NCBI GenBank assembly: GCA_015039365.1
Contig: WION01000048.1
Location: 205,477 to 269,476, forward strand
Direction of reading: 5' to 3'
Length of the DNA: 64,000 bases
From: Amanita rubescens
Taxonomy: Eukaryota; Basidiomycota; Agaricomycetes; Agaricales; Amanitaceae
Within the stretch, counting starts at the first letter, position 1. Every line of letters starts with the position of its first letter. Position numbers and translations under genes: made by a program. The notes below the pieces were generated by a model, which searched no databases, had not been told where the DNA came from, and saw only the letters and a list, made by a program, of their open reading frames with translations. Of the stretch, positions 11,241 to 22,614 are shown piece after piece.

Positions 11241-14200
11241 ATGGCCCATTCAACACCCTCCTGGTCTCTTGGGAAATTTCTCCGCCGGAATCTCAACTTC
11301 TTTAGAATACACCTTCTCTCATTGTGAGTGTCCGGTTTCATAAACAGATATGCTAACGATATATTATGCAATATAGTACTTTCATGCCCCTCGTACTTTC
11401 TGGTGTGCTGTATGCAAGCAATGGGAGGTTCAAGATCGCATACATCGACTCGCTTTTCATTTGCATCAGCTCGATGACGATGGGCGGGCTCGCGACAATC
11501 GATCTGAGCTCGTTGACGCCTTGGCAACAGGTTATACTGTTCATCGAGATGTGTTTGGGCAACCCGGTATGTTCTCATCCGGGTCTGTTCCAGTTGGACT
11601 GGGCTGACAGTGGGACGCCACAGGTCTTTATCTCATGGATAATTGTGTTCGTCAGAACGTGAGTGAATGCGTATCCTGCATACGCGTGCATTTCTGAGAC
11701 GGTGATTTGATACTAGACACTACTTCGCAAAGAAATTCAAACATATAGCAAGCATTTCCCCTCGTCGGCATAGTGCAGTCACATCCGAAAGTCCACCCAC
11801 AGTGAAAGGGTGGTTGGAAAGACTTGGTTTTTTCTTTTATTCAACCGAGTCGGAGCTGATTACTACGGTCATTGAAGAGCACAAGTCACAGGACAGGTCA
11901 GATGAACATATGAAACGATTAAGACCAGATATGATTCGCCGAGTTGATGGTGCTCCAAAACCGGTCAATCCCAGCGGTAGTGTTTCGGAAGGGCCTCCCC
12001 CGTCGCTGATAAAGCACGTCATTGTTCGACCTGATCTCCGTCAACCGGGATTACCTCTCATCAAGTCTTCTACTGTGAACAGCAGTGGTGGTGGTGACGC
12101 CACAAACTCGTCGCGACGTCGAAAAGATCTGTGTGTTGGACCGATGTTCTGTGATACAGGCTAATGAACACATGCATAGGCGACTCGTGCGGCGCAAGTC
12201 CGATCCTGGCATGGGTGTTGCCCTGTCAACTACGATTGGTGCGCTCCTCCAATTCTAGCTATACATAGAATAATCCTTCGTTATGTCAGGCATGCCATGG
12301 CTGGAAACGACAGGCGCGGGGATAGGTCCGCGTACCCAAACTATCGAATTCTTGCAAGTCAATGTGCCACGACGAAGAGGGCGATCGTCTGACCGTCAAA
12401 GTAGGTTTTTGCGTTCATCCCGACATCGCCGCCTAACTTCTATCTATTTACAGGATCAGCGTTGAGAGCATCTAATGAACGGCAATTTACAAATTCGAAT
12501 TCGGCAAGCCAACGACAAGCACCAGCGCAGTCGCTTGCAAGGAGGGGGGAGCTCAAAAACCGCGATCTCGGTGGATTTCCGATGCCATGGGAGATAATAA
12601 AGAGGCTTATCCGTTGTTTGTTTCCGAACTTGAACCGGAAACTCACAAGGACTTTGACCATGCCCAGGACCATGTCTTTGGTTTCTGGCCGAGCTGACGC
12701 TCCTCCAGGTGTCAAAGTGGTTCCATATATTTCTTTCGACGCCGCTGTTGACCGAAACTCGTCTTTTCATCATTTGACAAGCGAGCAGCGAGATGAGATT
12801 GGAGGCGTCGAGTATAGGGCTCTTGGAGCTCTCCTCTGGATTGTAGGAATCGTGAGTAGGATGTGATTGGAAGCCTACCAGAAGATCTAAAAAATCTTTT
12901 AAGTATCACGTCGTTGTGCAGGTTACCTGCTTCGTTGTCATTGCGCCCTACATGTCGCAGCCGCGTTGGGCCTCAAACTTTGTCCCACCTCAGCAGGACA
13001 GAGTTGTCAACACCGTCTGGTATGAATCATCCATTTGATCTTGCGTGCGCACCTTGACAAATATAGGTTCTCCTTATTTCAGGTCGTTTCGGCGTACAGC
13101 AACACAGGCACCTCACTGGCAGATCAGTCGATGATCCCCTTCCAAACAGCCTATCCTATGATAGTCCTGTTGATCTTTCTCTTATTAGCTGGCAACGCTG
13201 CATATGTGAGTTTCGCGTTCGTGAAATCTCCCATGCTCATTAGGCTCTATCCGCTCCGTAGCCTATCTTGTGAGTGTTGCAACACCTACGCCTCGCCCAA
13301 CTGAACTGTCTTTAAAACACGAAGCCTTCGCTTTGTGATGTAAGCACTGTTGTTACTAATCAAATAACTTTCTGATATCCCCTAGATGGATCATCACGAA
13401 ATGTGTGCCAAAGCAATCTCGCGTGAATGAAACCCTTCATTTCCTTTTGGACCACCCACGTCGTTGTTACACCCTTCTGTTTCCATCACATCAGACATGG
13501 TTTCTTGTCACGATTGTATTAATTTTGACGTATGTCCAGGGTTTACCTACCGTACACTGCTGCTTACAACAATGTTCAGAATATCGGACTGGGTTTCCTT
13601 TTTAGTCCTGGATATCGGAAATGCAGCATTCTCTCAGCTCTCAGTCGGGCTTCAAGTGATAAATGGATTATTACAGGCCTCGACTGTCCGTACAGCTGGA
13701 TTTTCAGCTATCTCAATAGCTGCATTGGCACCCGCTGTCAAGTCGGTATTTTTTTTGGAAATATAGCGCAGACCAGGTTGCTGATCTTTACCAGGGTCAT
13801 GTATGTTGTAATGATGTACATCAGTGTTTGTAAGTTGCTCGGAGTTGTGATTGGAATACTGCTAACTGAAAACGCGAAGACCCTATCGCATTAAGGTGTG
13901 TTCGCTAACAAGTGGCAAATCGTTGACTATCGTTTACCATATCCCTCAGTGTTCGGGCGACAAATGTTTATGAAGAACGCTCGCTCGGTATTTTCAATGA
14001 TGAAGAGCATAAAGAGGAAGATTTTGAGGCAGTCGGATCCAGAGTGTCAATCTGGGGCAAGTACTTGGCGTTACATGCACGCAAGCAACTTGCATTCGGT
14101 AAGATGAGGGCCTTTTATATCATTGTAATGGAATATTACTATCTTGAATTAGATATGTGGTGGTTGTCTCTGGCTCTTTTTTTGATATGCATTATCGAGG

Positions 14201-14764
14201 TAATTTTACTCGACATTTTATGCTTTTGATGATGTCGAACGGTATGCAGAGAGACAAACTCGTGAACCTGGAGAACGCAGGCTGGTTCAACATTTTCAAT
14301 ATCCGTGAGTCAACAACCCCGAAACTCCCAGCCCTCAGTGACCGAACTAACCTCCGTTAGTCTTTGAAATTGTATCGGCTTACGGCACAGTCGGCCTGAG
14401 CACTGGCGTTCCATCTGTAAGTACCTACTCGTCAGTTTTGTAACGCTTCACTGAGCAAATGCAGGCTAATTACAGTCTTTCTGGTGCATTCCGCCCATCG
14501 TCGAAGCTAATCATATGTGTGGTCATGCTTCGTGGAAGACATCGTGGACTACCCGTCGCAATAGACCGAGCGGTTTTACTTCCAAGCGAATACGAAGAGT
14601 ATGATGATAGCGACAACGAGGGCAGTGATAATGACATTGACAATAATGGCAAGCCCAGTACAAAGATAGATGATGTGCAACCAATCAATCAGCGCATCGA
14701 TCCTTACATCTCCGTTATCGAGAAGTCCAGCGAGGGTATCATGGAAGAACGACGGAAACCTTAG
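11241..14764 (+). CDS. TRK1: Trk-type high-affinity potassium transporter
   Basis: Plasma-membrane K+ uptake protein of the Trk/Ktr/HKT family, with four membrane-pore-membrane repeats. The ATG at 11241 precedes the typical N-terminus (FLRRNLNFFRIHLLSFTFMP). The exon 1 donor at 11324 and acceptor at 11376 join in phase. All four pore repeats can be seen: GGLATIDLSSLTPWQQ (about 11490), SAYSNTGTSLAD (about 13090), STVRTAGFSAIS (about 13685) and SAYGTVGLSTGVPS (about 14370). A long polar cytoplasmic loop lies between repeats 1 and 2 (about 11750-12700). The C-terminus is acidic and begins after RGRHRGLPVAIDRAV. At least nine introns interrupt the gene. Exon joins around 13200-13400 are uncertain. 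No clear lesion was seen, and the conserved segments argue for a working gene. Confidence 0.88.
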
Positions 14765-15352
14765 TTTCCTGCAGCGGGATTAATCTACCGAATCTTGCCT
14801 GTCTTTTTGATATGTCATTGAATCATTATCCGCCGGTCCTCTGGGTTGTGGTGGGCGAGAGACGAAGTGCGTAAGAAGAAAGAGATTAGCCGATATGCGG
14901 CGCGTCATCCACGTTATGCGGAGCTGCATTCAGCGCATCAATACCACGGGATTCAACGCAGTAGCAATGGACCTGATTGGCAGCCGTTCATCCGCTTGTA
15001 CAATGCCACATGTCAATCTTACATGTTGCAAGTACTTACGCTGCATTCTCCGGACTCATCCTCAGCGGCAAACAGGAGACACACCTGCAGGATTCAACCC
15101 GAATCACTCATGATCAGTACTAGTACATTCAATTCCCTGACGTCATGCGCGTGTTTGATCGTCGGCTAGTCGGCAATTGAACGGTGAGGCAAATCATGCG
15201 CAGAGCACGAGGGGCCTAGCAACATGCTCTCACCACACGTTTATGGAGCGAGAATAGGTACAAAAGGCCCTCTACCCTATAGACCATGCTAGATTCTCCC
15301 AATCGTATATAAATCAACCCCTCGATCTATATCTTAACCACCGACCATCGAC
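14765..15352. other. Intergenic, no convincing gene
   Basis: About 590 bp between the Trk stop and the next possible start. A 107-codon plus-strand frame from 14846 is Arg/His-rich, without a recognisable domain, and looks like chance. Confidence 0.5.
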
Positions 15353-16043
15353 ATGGCCATTATGTTGAACAACGATCAAGCATACAATACGCACGAGGTG
15401 AGAAGGGAAAGAGGAATGCTTTACTTGGCCAGGTTGCTTATCATCCATAAAGGGAATCCCTCTGGAAATGGATCTGTGTGCCTTGCTACAAAACATGAAG
15501 CTTCATTATCCAATTGATGAGGTGAGCGTCTGTTAGTTTTTCTCAAACATCACGTCTAAACCATACATGGAGGAAGAAAACAGCAGTGGGCGCTCCGTTT
15601 ACTATCATAGCACAGCCGGAAATGGGCGTCGCAGGCGACGTAATCATGCCGCACGAGATGAACTATCATGTACGTCGGTCGTAATCAATCCCGAGCTGGG
15701 ATCACAATGATGACCGTGCTATTTCCCGTTCTAGTCGGACGCGGACTCCATCCAAAGCTCTGGGTCCGAGGTTTGCGCAGACGACGATTACGGATGCGCT
15801 TACCTCCAAAGTATCAAGTCACGACTCAGTCTTTTCGTAACGACCGGGGGAGGGTACATAGAGGCTATCTTCACACATCGCGAGATCTGTGGGGCTTACC
15901 CGGCTGGCCATATTCAGTGCCCTCGTGCACTCAGTGACATCGCATTTGCCCTCGAGCAACGAGCTTGGAGGGCAGATCGCGAAGCGGACGGTGAAGCAAT
16001 TGCCGCTTTCCGTCACGAAGCATGGTTCATTGCAAACTTGGTG
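15353..16043 (+). CDS. Uncertain short multi-exon gene, hypothetical protein
   Basis: An ATG at 15353 opens a 15-codon segment ending at a gtgaga donor (15398). A second segment (about 15450-15522) ends at a gtgagc donor, and a third ends at a gtacgt donor (about 15670). The best segment is 15735-16043, about 102 codons open after a tag acceptor, with acidic DDD and a Cys/Gly/Tyr-containing centre, ending LV-stop. I do not recognise it. One intermediate junction does not join in phase, so the model is incomplete and may be a decayed gene. Confidence 0.3.
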
Positions 16044-16460
16044 TAAGTTATCATTTTATACTGTTCACGCGAGCACAAAGGTTGACTTTTTGGCAGAAAC
16101 TGTGTCCCCCAAAAGTCTAGGGACGTGTCTGCATGCGTGATGCACTCTTGGTGAACATCACCACTTCACAATCCATCGTGAAATTAGAGGTCAGGGTATA
16201 CCGACGTTTACGTTATCCCTGGCCCTTGGGTTCCTCCGGCAGGCTGTATTTGTATAATAGGTCTGCTCTACATGTAACTTATTACATTGCCTTTTGAGAG
16301 AGTAGAGTCCCAAAGTAATCCCAGACGAAATCTTCTATGACATTTGAATTGTGATGAACATCGGGAAGGACTGTTCGCCGCAAACAACTCTATTCTGATC
16401 CTCTTACCTTAAATATGAACAGCCCTGGCGCCCATTCTCAACAGCATTTTGCCAGTCACC

Positions 16461-17517
16461 ATGAACTTCGGGACCTCAGAGAAAGGTAAGCGCCAAGTTA
16501 CTAAAACCCTCAAAGCACGTTGCCAATGTTTACCGCTTGACGATGCAGATGGCATGGCTCGCTTTAATGGAGGACAGAGCGCTCAGGCGGCAGAGAAAAG
16601 ACGTATGTTTATTCGCTTTTCAATAATGCATACGGTGCAGTAAATTAACTCAACAACCGAAGGCACACAGGAGGAGCAAAACAGAATTGACGATGAGAAG
16701 AAAAAAATCGCAACGAGAGAGCTCGTTTCATCCTGGATGGACCGTCTTCAATTGATAAGTGTTATCGTGAGCCAAAAGTCACCTTGGTAGCATCAACAAA
16801 AATTAACGAAAGCTAATGTAGACAACGTTCTTTGCATCTACGGAAGCAACGTTGCTTGGTTTAACAACAACGGATACATCATTTCAATCTGGAATACAAC
16901 AAGCAGGCAATGCTGCCTTTCTCGGCGCATTGGTATTGCACACGTCTGCTGGTACGAATCATGTCTATTGATCTCACTTCTTTAACGAACCGGTCGTCAA
17001 AGCAATCGTTTCTTTCCTTGCAGCATTTTTTCTCGTTAATTACAGGGTGCATGAAGCAAAGAAAGAAGAAGCTGAGGCAGAAGGCGACACTTTCGTTGAG
17101 ACCCCACTGGACATTTTCGAGGTAGCAGTAGACCCGACACCGCAACATCCTAAAGTGTTCAAAGGGCAACCTAAACCTATAGCAACTAAGAAAGTCAATC
17201 AACCTCTTTGGTCCTCCAATCCGCATCTTGCACAGGTCGGGCCATTTCGTGGGACTCAACCTCCCACTAATATTCTTGGGAGATGCCACTCGCTCAGCGT
17301 TTTCCTGGCCACTCTAGGATTTGCGCTTGCAATGGGAGGAATTGCGTGCTTCGCGTGGGCTAGGCAAACTCAGAGTGTCAGGGTCTTTACCTTGGCATGG
17401 ATCGCTATTTGTGTGACCCTTGGTGTGGGCATCCTAGTCGTCCCAGACATCAAATTGGACGGTTCCGGTGGCGGACCTGGAAGAGTTTTACTAATGATGA
17501 GAAAGGATCCTGTATAG
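16461..17517 (+). CDS. Membrane protein, tandem family member 1
   Basis: An unnamed fungal protein of roughly 300 residues with about four membrane segments. Exon pattern: MNFGTSEK, a polar exon, an exon ending RLQLISVI, a membrane exon (TTFFASTEATLLGL), then the last exon from about 17024. Membrane segments lie at about 16825-16880, 16905-17045, 17290-17360 and 17385-17450. The cytosolic linker carries the family string NPHLxQVGPFRG. The neighbour at 18063 is a close paralogue with the same introns, and the one at 19581 a diverged paralogue. Function unknown; no catalytic motif is evident. Confidence 0.7.
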
Positions 17518-18062
17518 GTTAGAGTAGGAGCTCGGCTATTACGGGAAGAGGTATGATACTCACAACTACTTATTCCTTCACCTTTTGGCAATCCCGATGT
17601 AAGCCGCATTCACGGAAAGGAGGTTGGCTGTTCTCTAAAGGTGTCGTTCCCGAGTCAAATGACGTAACAATACATTAGCCTTCCCGCTAACCTTCCCTAC
17701 ATCAATCATGGTGACATTAGCACGTCAGGGTTGACGTTGATTCGGAATCGTAAGAGAATTCTTGGCGTGCCAAGCTATCCCTTCAAGGTATCAAGTAATT
17801 GTTTCAGTGTGTCTTGTACGGCCAGCCTGCTTTGAACGATTTATTGCATTGCCTTCTGAGAGAATGGAACGTCCAAGAGGGTCTATACAAATGAACGCTC
17901 TCGGAGCTTCACATCGGTCTTGAGGTAACTCCAACATTTGATGGCACGAGGGAAAGAAACAATTAGCCGAAAACTATTCCATTTCTGGCTGTGTGCAGCA
18001 CCTTGCCACAAATATGAAATGGCTCAGCGCTCCAGTAGGCCCCTGGTTTCTTGCAAGCCATA

Positions 18063-19095
18063 ATGAACGAGAGGAGCAGTATATGTTCCCTGGAAAAAGG
18101 TCAGTGAACTACCGATAACCTCGAATTATCACCAATGGTTGCACTAGCAGGCACCGCGCAGGCTGAAGGTGAGCAAAGAGCCCGGACGTATCCTGGAGAG
18201 AGAAAGCGTACGTTCGATTGTCTATCTGCTAGTTCATAGGCTAACTCTGCAAACTAAGGTACACAAGAAGAGCAGAACGAAATTGATGATGAGAAGAAGA
18301 AAGAAGCAATGAGGGAGCTCGTCGCATCCTGGATGGAACGTCTGCAACTAATAAGTGTTATTGTAAGTCGGAATCTGATCAGCAGCGCCTATCCAATGAG
18401 TTAACAAGAACTGACGTAGACAACTTTTTTTGCATCTGCGGAGGCGGTTATGGTTGGTGTGGTGACGCGCGACGTGAAGGATATACCTAAATTGGAACAA
18501 GCTAGCAATGCAGCTCTTATCGGCGCGCTGGTATTGCACATGTTTGCTGGTACTAACCATATAGATTTACCTGCTTCTTTGACTAACGAGCTGCCAAGCG
18601 ATCGTTTCTTTCCAGGCGGCGTTCTTTCTCGTCAACTACAGGGTGCATGAGGCAAAGAAAGAGGAAGTCCAGGCAGAGGGAGGCACATTCGTGGAGACAC
18701 CCCTGGACATCTTCGAGGCAGTAGCAGATCCCATGCTTCAACGACCGAAGGTTTTCAAGGCGCTTCCCAAACGCGTGGCAACAAATAGCTCACCTATCTG
18801 GTCCACCAATCCACATCTTGTGCAAGTCGGGCCATTTCGTGGGCAACCTCCTGCCAATATTCTCGGGAGGTGCCATTCGCTCAGCGTTTTTCTGGCAACT
18901 GTAGGATTTGTGCTTGCCGTGGTAGGAGTTGGGTGCTTTGCGTGGGCTAGACAACCTCAGAGTGCGAGCATTTTCACCACGATATGTATTGCAATTTCTG
19001 CGATGCTCTGTCTGGGAATTTTAATCGTTCCAGACATCAGTTTTGACGAATTGGGAGGTAGACAGGTTTTACGAAGGAGGGTAGTTCCTGTATAG
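18063..19095 (+). CDS. Membrane protein, tandem family member 2
   Basis: Close paralogue of the gene at 16461. A short first exon (ATG at 18063, donor after 18099) joins in phase to exon 2 (about 18150-18208) and then to the TQEEQNEIDDEKKK exon. Membrane exons follow, with ATTFFASAEAVMVG-like and ALIGALVLHMFAG segments, and the last exon has NPHLVQVGPFRG and two C-terminal membrane segments. The last-exon region (18643-19095) aligns with member 1 almost residue for residue. First exons differ, so the N-terminus evolves fastest. Role unknown. Confidence 0.68.
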
Positions 19096-19580
19096 GTCAA
19101 TGGCACATTACCAATGACGTGACGTGATACGATATCTAGTCAACCCATCTCGACCTCCGGAGAGAGATACGTGCAGACGCTGTCACTGACCACATGATTG
19201 GAATCCCTAACTCAAAGTGGCAAAACGAGGATAAAAGAACGCGCTGACCAGCGGTCACGAAAGCACAATTACACCGTCCGTCTAGTTCTCAGCAAGGCCT
19301 TGAGCCTGAGAAAGCTCAACGTCATTGACGATTTTTCAGTATCCTGGAGAATACAATCCCGTAGATCGAGCTTGAGGGACCGATAAAAGAAAGGCAGGTA
19401 GGGGAGCAAGAGGTACGGACTATACAAATCTGTTCAATTACAGATGCGGTACGATACCAGTTACTTGATAAGATTTATATGATGCTCATCTGCATCAGTT
19501 TACCCCATATGTAAGAATCCAACCAACAGGCACTTGATAAGTATCAGCGCCATTCAACGCTATCTCCTTGACGAAACATC
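19096..19580. other. Intergenic between membrane family members 2 and 3
   Basis: About 485 bp. A plus-strand frame at 19198-19386 (62 codons) has no recognisable features. The segment probably holds the promoter of member 3. Confidence 0.4.
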
Positions 19581-20564
19581 ATGAACTTTATGCACGATCC
19601 TTATACTCAATTCAGCCCACCCAGGTCGCTCCGAAAGGTGAAGCGACTGCCGCTGTTGCCTAGGGGCCTTCCAAACCACTCAGGTGTAGATGAGCCTTTG
19701 AACCCACAAAAGAGTATGTTCATTCATTTGGGGAAACGCCAGCTGACAATAGGATTAAGACGATATACAAAGCATAACTGACGATGAGCAAAAACGACAG
19801 AAAGCCATCGATGACCTCATTTCGGTGTGGCAACAGCGGCTGCAGTTGATGACACTCGTCGTATGTGTTCGAACCGCGCCTGTATCATAGTCATCCCAAC
19901 GTGCTTTCAGTCAACCTTCTTTTCATCCGTCAACTCTGGTCTACTCGGCCTTGTAGTAAAGACGGAAACGACGCCACTGTCACCTCTTGCTCAGATAGCC
20001 AACGCAACGTTCTTGGGTGGGCTCATCATTCATGTCTTTTCTGGTGCGTTCGAGTTCCAAATTTTATGACATGCACGATCTGTTGACATCCATACAGCCT
20101 TAATTGCCTTCTTGGCTTCCTTCTTACTTATTGACTATCGCATTCACGAAACAGAGACCGAAATCCCAAAAGATGTGCCCTCAAACAAAGAAAAGTCTGA
20201 GAAGCATCATGGTCACCACGGTCATCATGGTCATCGCGGCCACCATGTTCGTTCTGCTTCACTGACCCAAGATATACCACCGCGATCGGCCAACCCGCAT
20301 GTGGTGTACGTTGGTCCCTTCAGTAAGCAGAAGCCTCCGCTTCAACTGCTCGGGAAATGCAATAGTCTCTGTCTCACACTGTCTTCGACCGGGTTGCTTC
20401 TTACCTTCATCGGCGCATGCTCCTACGCTTGGACTGCGTTTGATCGCTCAGTGAGCATCTTTGCTTCTATATGCATAGTATTGTGCATTCTGCTATGCGT
20501 TACGGTGATTGGGATGTATGATACACAGGGTATTGTTATCAAGGTCAATGTCAGTATAACATAG
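19581..20564 (+). CDS. Membrane protein, tandem family member 3, with His-rich linker
   Basis: Diverged third paralogue. The ATG at 19581 is followed by small exons, then ITDDEQKRQKAIDDLIS (about 19770), a membrane exon (STFFSSVNSGLLGL, about 19911) and the long last exon from about 20098. The linker between membrane segments 2 and 3 holds a histidine-rich run (HHGHHGHHGHRGHH, about 20205-20246) not seen in members 1 and 2. It is followed by NPHVVYVGPF, matching the family string. Two C-terminal hydrophobic segments close the protein. The His cluster could bind Zn, Ni or Cu, which is inference. Confidence 0.65.
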
Positions 20565-21689
20565 TCACCATCTTCGTGTTTTATGACTTCAGAATGTACA
20601 GTACGCCATGTTATGAATAGATTGTAGTAGAATGCAGTCAATTGACAGACGGCGGGGTGACAACGAGACTAAGTTGGAATTATAGTCACCTGGTTGCGCC
20701 CTTCCTTTGCACGTTCGTTCCTAAACATTTTCTGTAACTTTAAGTACACAGTGGGAGATCAATTTCTAACGCACGTGCGTTCTGCGAAAATTTTGAAACT
20801 GTAAAGAAAGCAAGCAAGGCACAAGGCGGCGGAACAGGATATTCGAACGTATTGAAGGTTGACATTTATGTAAATAATTTTTGCACTCCATGGTGAACAC
20901 AAGAATCCGGGGGATAGGTGTGAACGTTCATTCAACATGCAATGATCATTCTGATCTACTCATTCGTGTGTGATATTGATCTGGGCTGTCATTAATCTAT
21001 TATTACAGTACGAATACTAAGTGGTAGTATTCTAGCCGATTTACTCAGCTGAATGATTGGACTTAACGGTGTTGGACGAGCCACGGGATATCCCGTGGAT
21101 ATCCCCGAATCCATGTGAACGTGGACAGACCATGGATAATGTGGATATTGACGAAAGGGATTTCATCAGGAAAACGGCAAATTTCGCTTTGGCCGCTCAA
21201 GCGCTCACTGCTCTGACAAACAACACTTTGTCATACGACGTCATCTCTCGCTCTCTGTAACTCTAGGTAACAACACTCGATACGATGGATCCAACAAAAA
21301 GACTGAACTCAATGACCATTGACTTGGCAATGTTTCTCTAGTCCTCGCTTTCCAAGCTAAGGCAACAACGAAGCTCTTCCAATTCTTTATCTTTGGCCTT
21401 TTGATTATCGGATTGTTCCGAATGCCCAAAGTCAATAATTGTAACTCCCAAGTCGCCAATAAGGATATTGACCATTAAGGGCACGCGAAATTGATAAGAT
21501 AGCCCGCCAGATATCCCCTTTCGTTGGAGAAGCAAGGTAATTTTAGTTCAGCGTAACCAATGCGTGAGGCGTGACGGATACAGAACCAAATAAAGCTCCG
21601 TTCCGACCAAAAATTGGCACGGAAGTATTTGCCTTTTCCGTGTCCGTCCTACTTGCCAGCATTACAGCGGCAGTGGCGACGACGACGAC
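20565..21689. other. Intergenic with a possible small ORF
   Basis: About 1.1 kb upstream of TIM22. It contains a plus-strand frame with an ATG at 21132 (MDNVDIDERDFIRKTANF..., to 21260) of unknown nature and, on the minus strand, the kinase-like relic described separately. No complete gene is recognisable. Confidence 0.45.
21338..21500 (-). pseudogene. Fragment resembling a fungal protein-kinase-like gene
   Basis: The minus strand reads NILIGDLGVTIIDFGHSEQS and then a charged KAKDKELEELR segment. NIL plus DFG with about eight residues between them is the layout of kinase subdomains VIb-VII, and the following charged helix resembles basidiomycete kinase-like proteins. No N-lobe is seen and no ATG starts the segment. 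Probably a relic. It could also be chance similarity, so confidence is modest. Confidence 0.4.
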
Positions 21690-22362
21690 ATGTCAAACAT
21701 ATTCAATGGCCGGTTTCCAAGTGGCCTGCAGATTTATGCAAAAGGCCAAGAACCTCTACCTCCAGGCCTCGTAGAGGAAGATCGGCCAGCATACGAGCAG
21801 AACAAGAAATTAGAGCACTACATGGTATCGGCTATGGAATCATGCCCTGCAAAGACCATCATGGCTGGTGGTGCAGGTATGCCACGCGTCCTCCCGTTCA
21901 TTTGTGTACTCAAACACTACACTTGTTAGGACTGGGTATTGGTGCCTTCTTTTCACTCATGTCTGCGTCCTTTGCGTACGAAGACCCGTTGCTGCGACAA
22001 CAAACCCAAGCAGGCAAGAACACGGCGCAGCGAGCACGCGACGTCTTCAAAGAAATGGGACGAGGAATGTGGTCTACTGGAAAAGGTTTTGGAAAAGTAG
22101 GCGCGCTGTTCGCGGGTATCGAGTGCGTGATAGAGTCTGTGAGTGACCATTTTTTCAATCATATTGTGGTTGTTGTTGATTCGTGCGTGCCTGCTAGTAT
22201 CGTGCTAAAAATGACATTTATAATTCTGTTGCATCCGGTTTCTTGGCTGGAGCCGTCCTTGCGCGTAATTCCGGTCCCAAAGCTGCGTTTGGCGGCGGCT
22301 TAGCATTTGCCGCTTTTTCGACGGCTATCGACCTGTTCTTACGACGAGAGCCACCAGAGTAA
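21690..22362 (+). CDS. TIM22: Mitochondrial import inner membrane translocase subunit Tim22
   Basis: Pore-forming subunit of the carrier translocase that inserts multi-spanning proteins into the inner mitochondrial membrane. Exons 21690-21876, 21930-22138 and 22198-22362 join in phase to give 186 residues, the normal size for the family. The Tim17/22/23-type sequence is clear: [22 protein letters not shown], then [48 protein letters not shown] and a last Gly-rich helix with [10 protein letters not shown]. Two Cys residues (SC, EC) lie where Tim22 has its conserved pair. The ATG at 21690 was chosen because it gives the usual length. Longer upstream frames are not conserved. Confidence 0.93.
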
Positions 22363-22614
22363 GCCCTCATCACTTCTATTTTGGACCCTCAACTCATGAT
22401 CTTCCAGCGAGGATTAAGCACATATCCATGAATTAATTTATTATGATCTGCGCATGAACTATTGATGTATTGTATAATACCACCTAGAGTACAACCACTT
22501 CAAACAACCCGGAAATTAGGCAGTTTACTACGAATTTTGATTGGGTACAGTAATCATTGTTCCCCTTCGATTAACAACAGTGAGAAAGTCTGTAGAATCG
22601 GAAGTATGCGCAAG

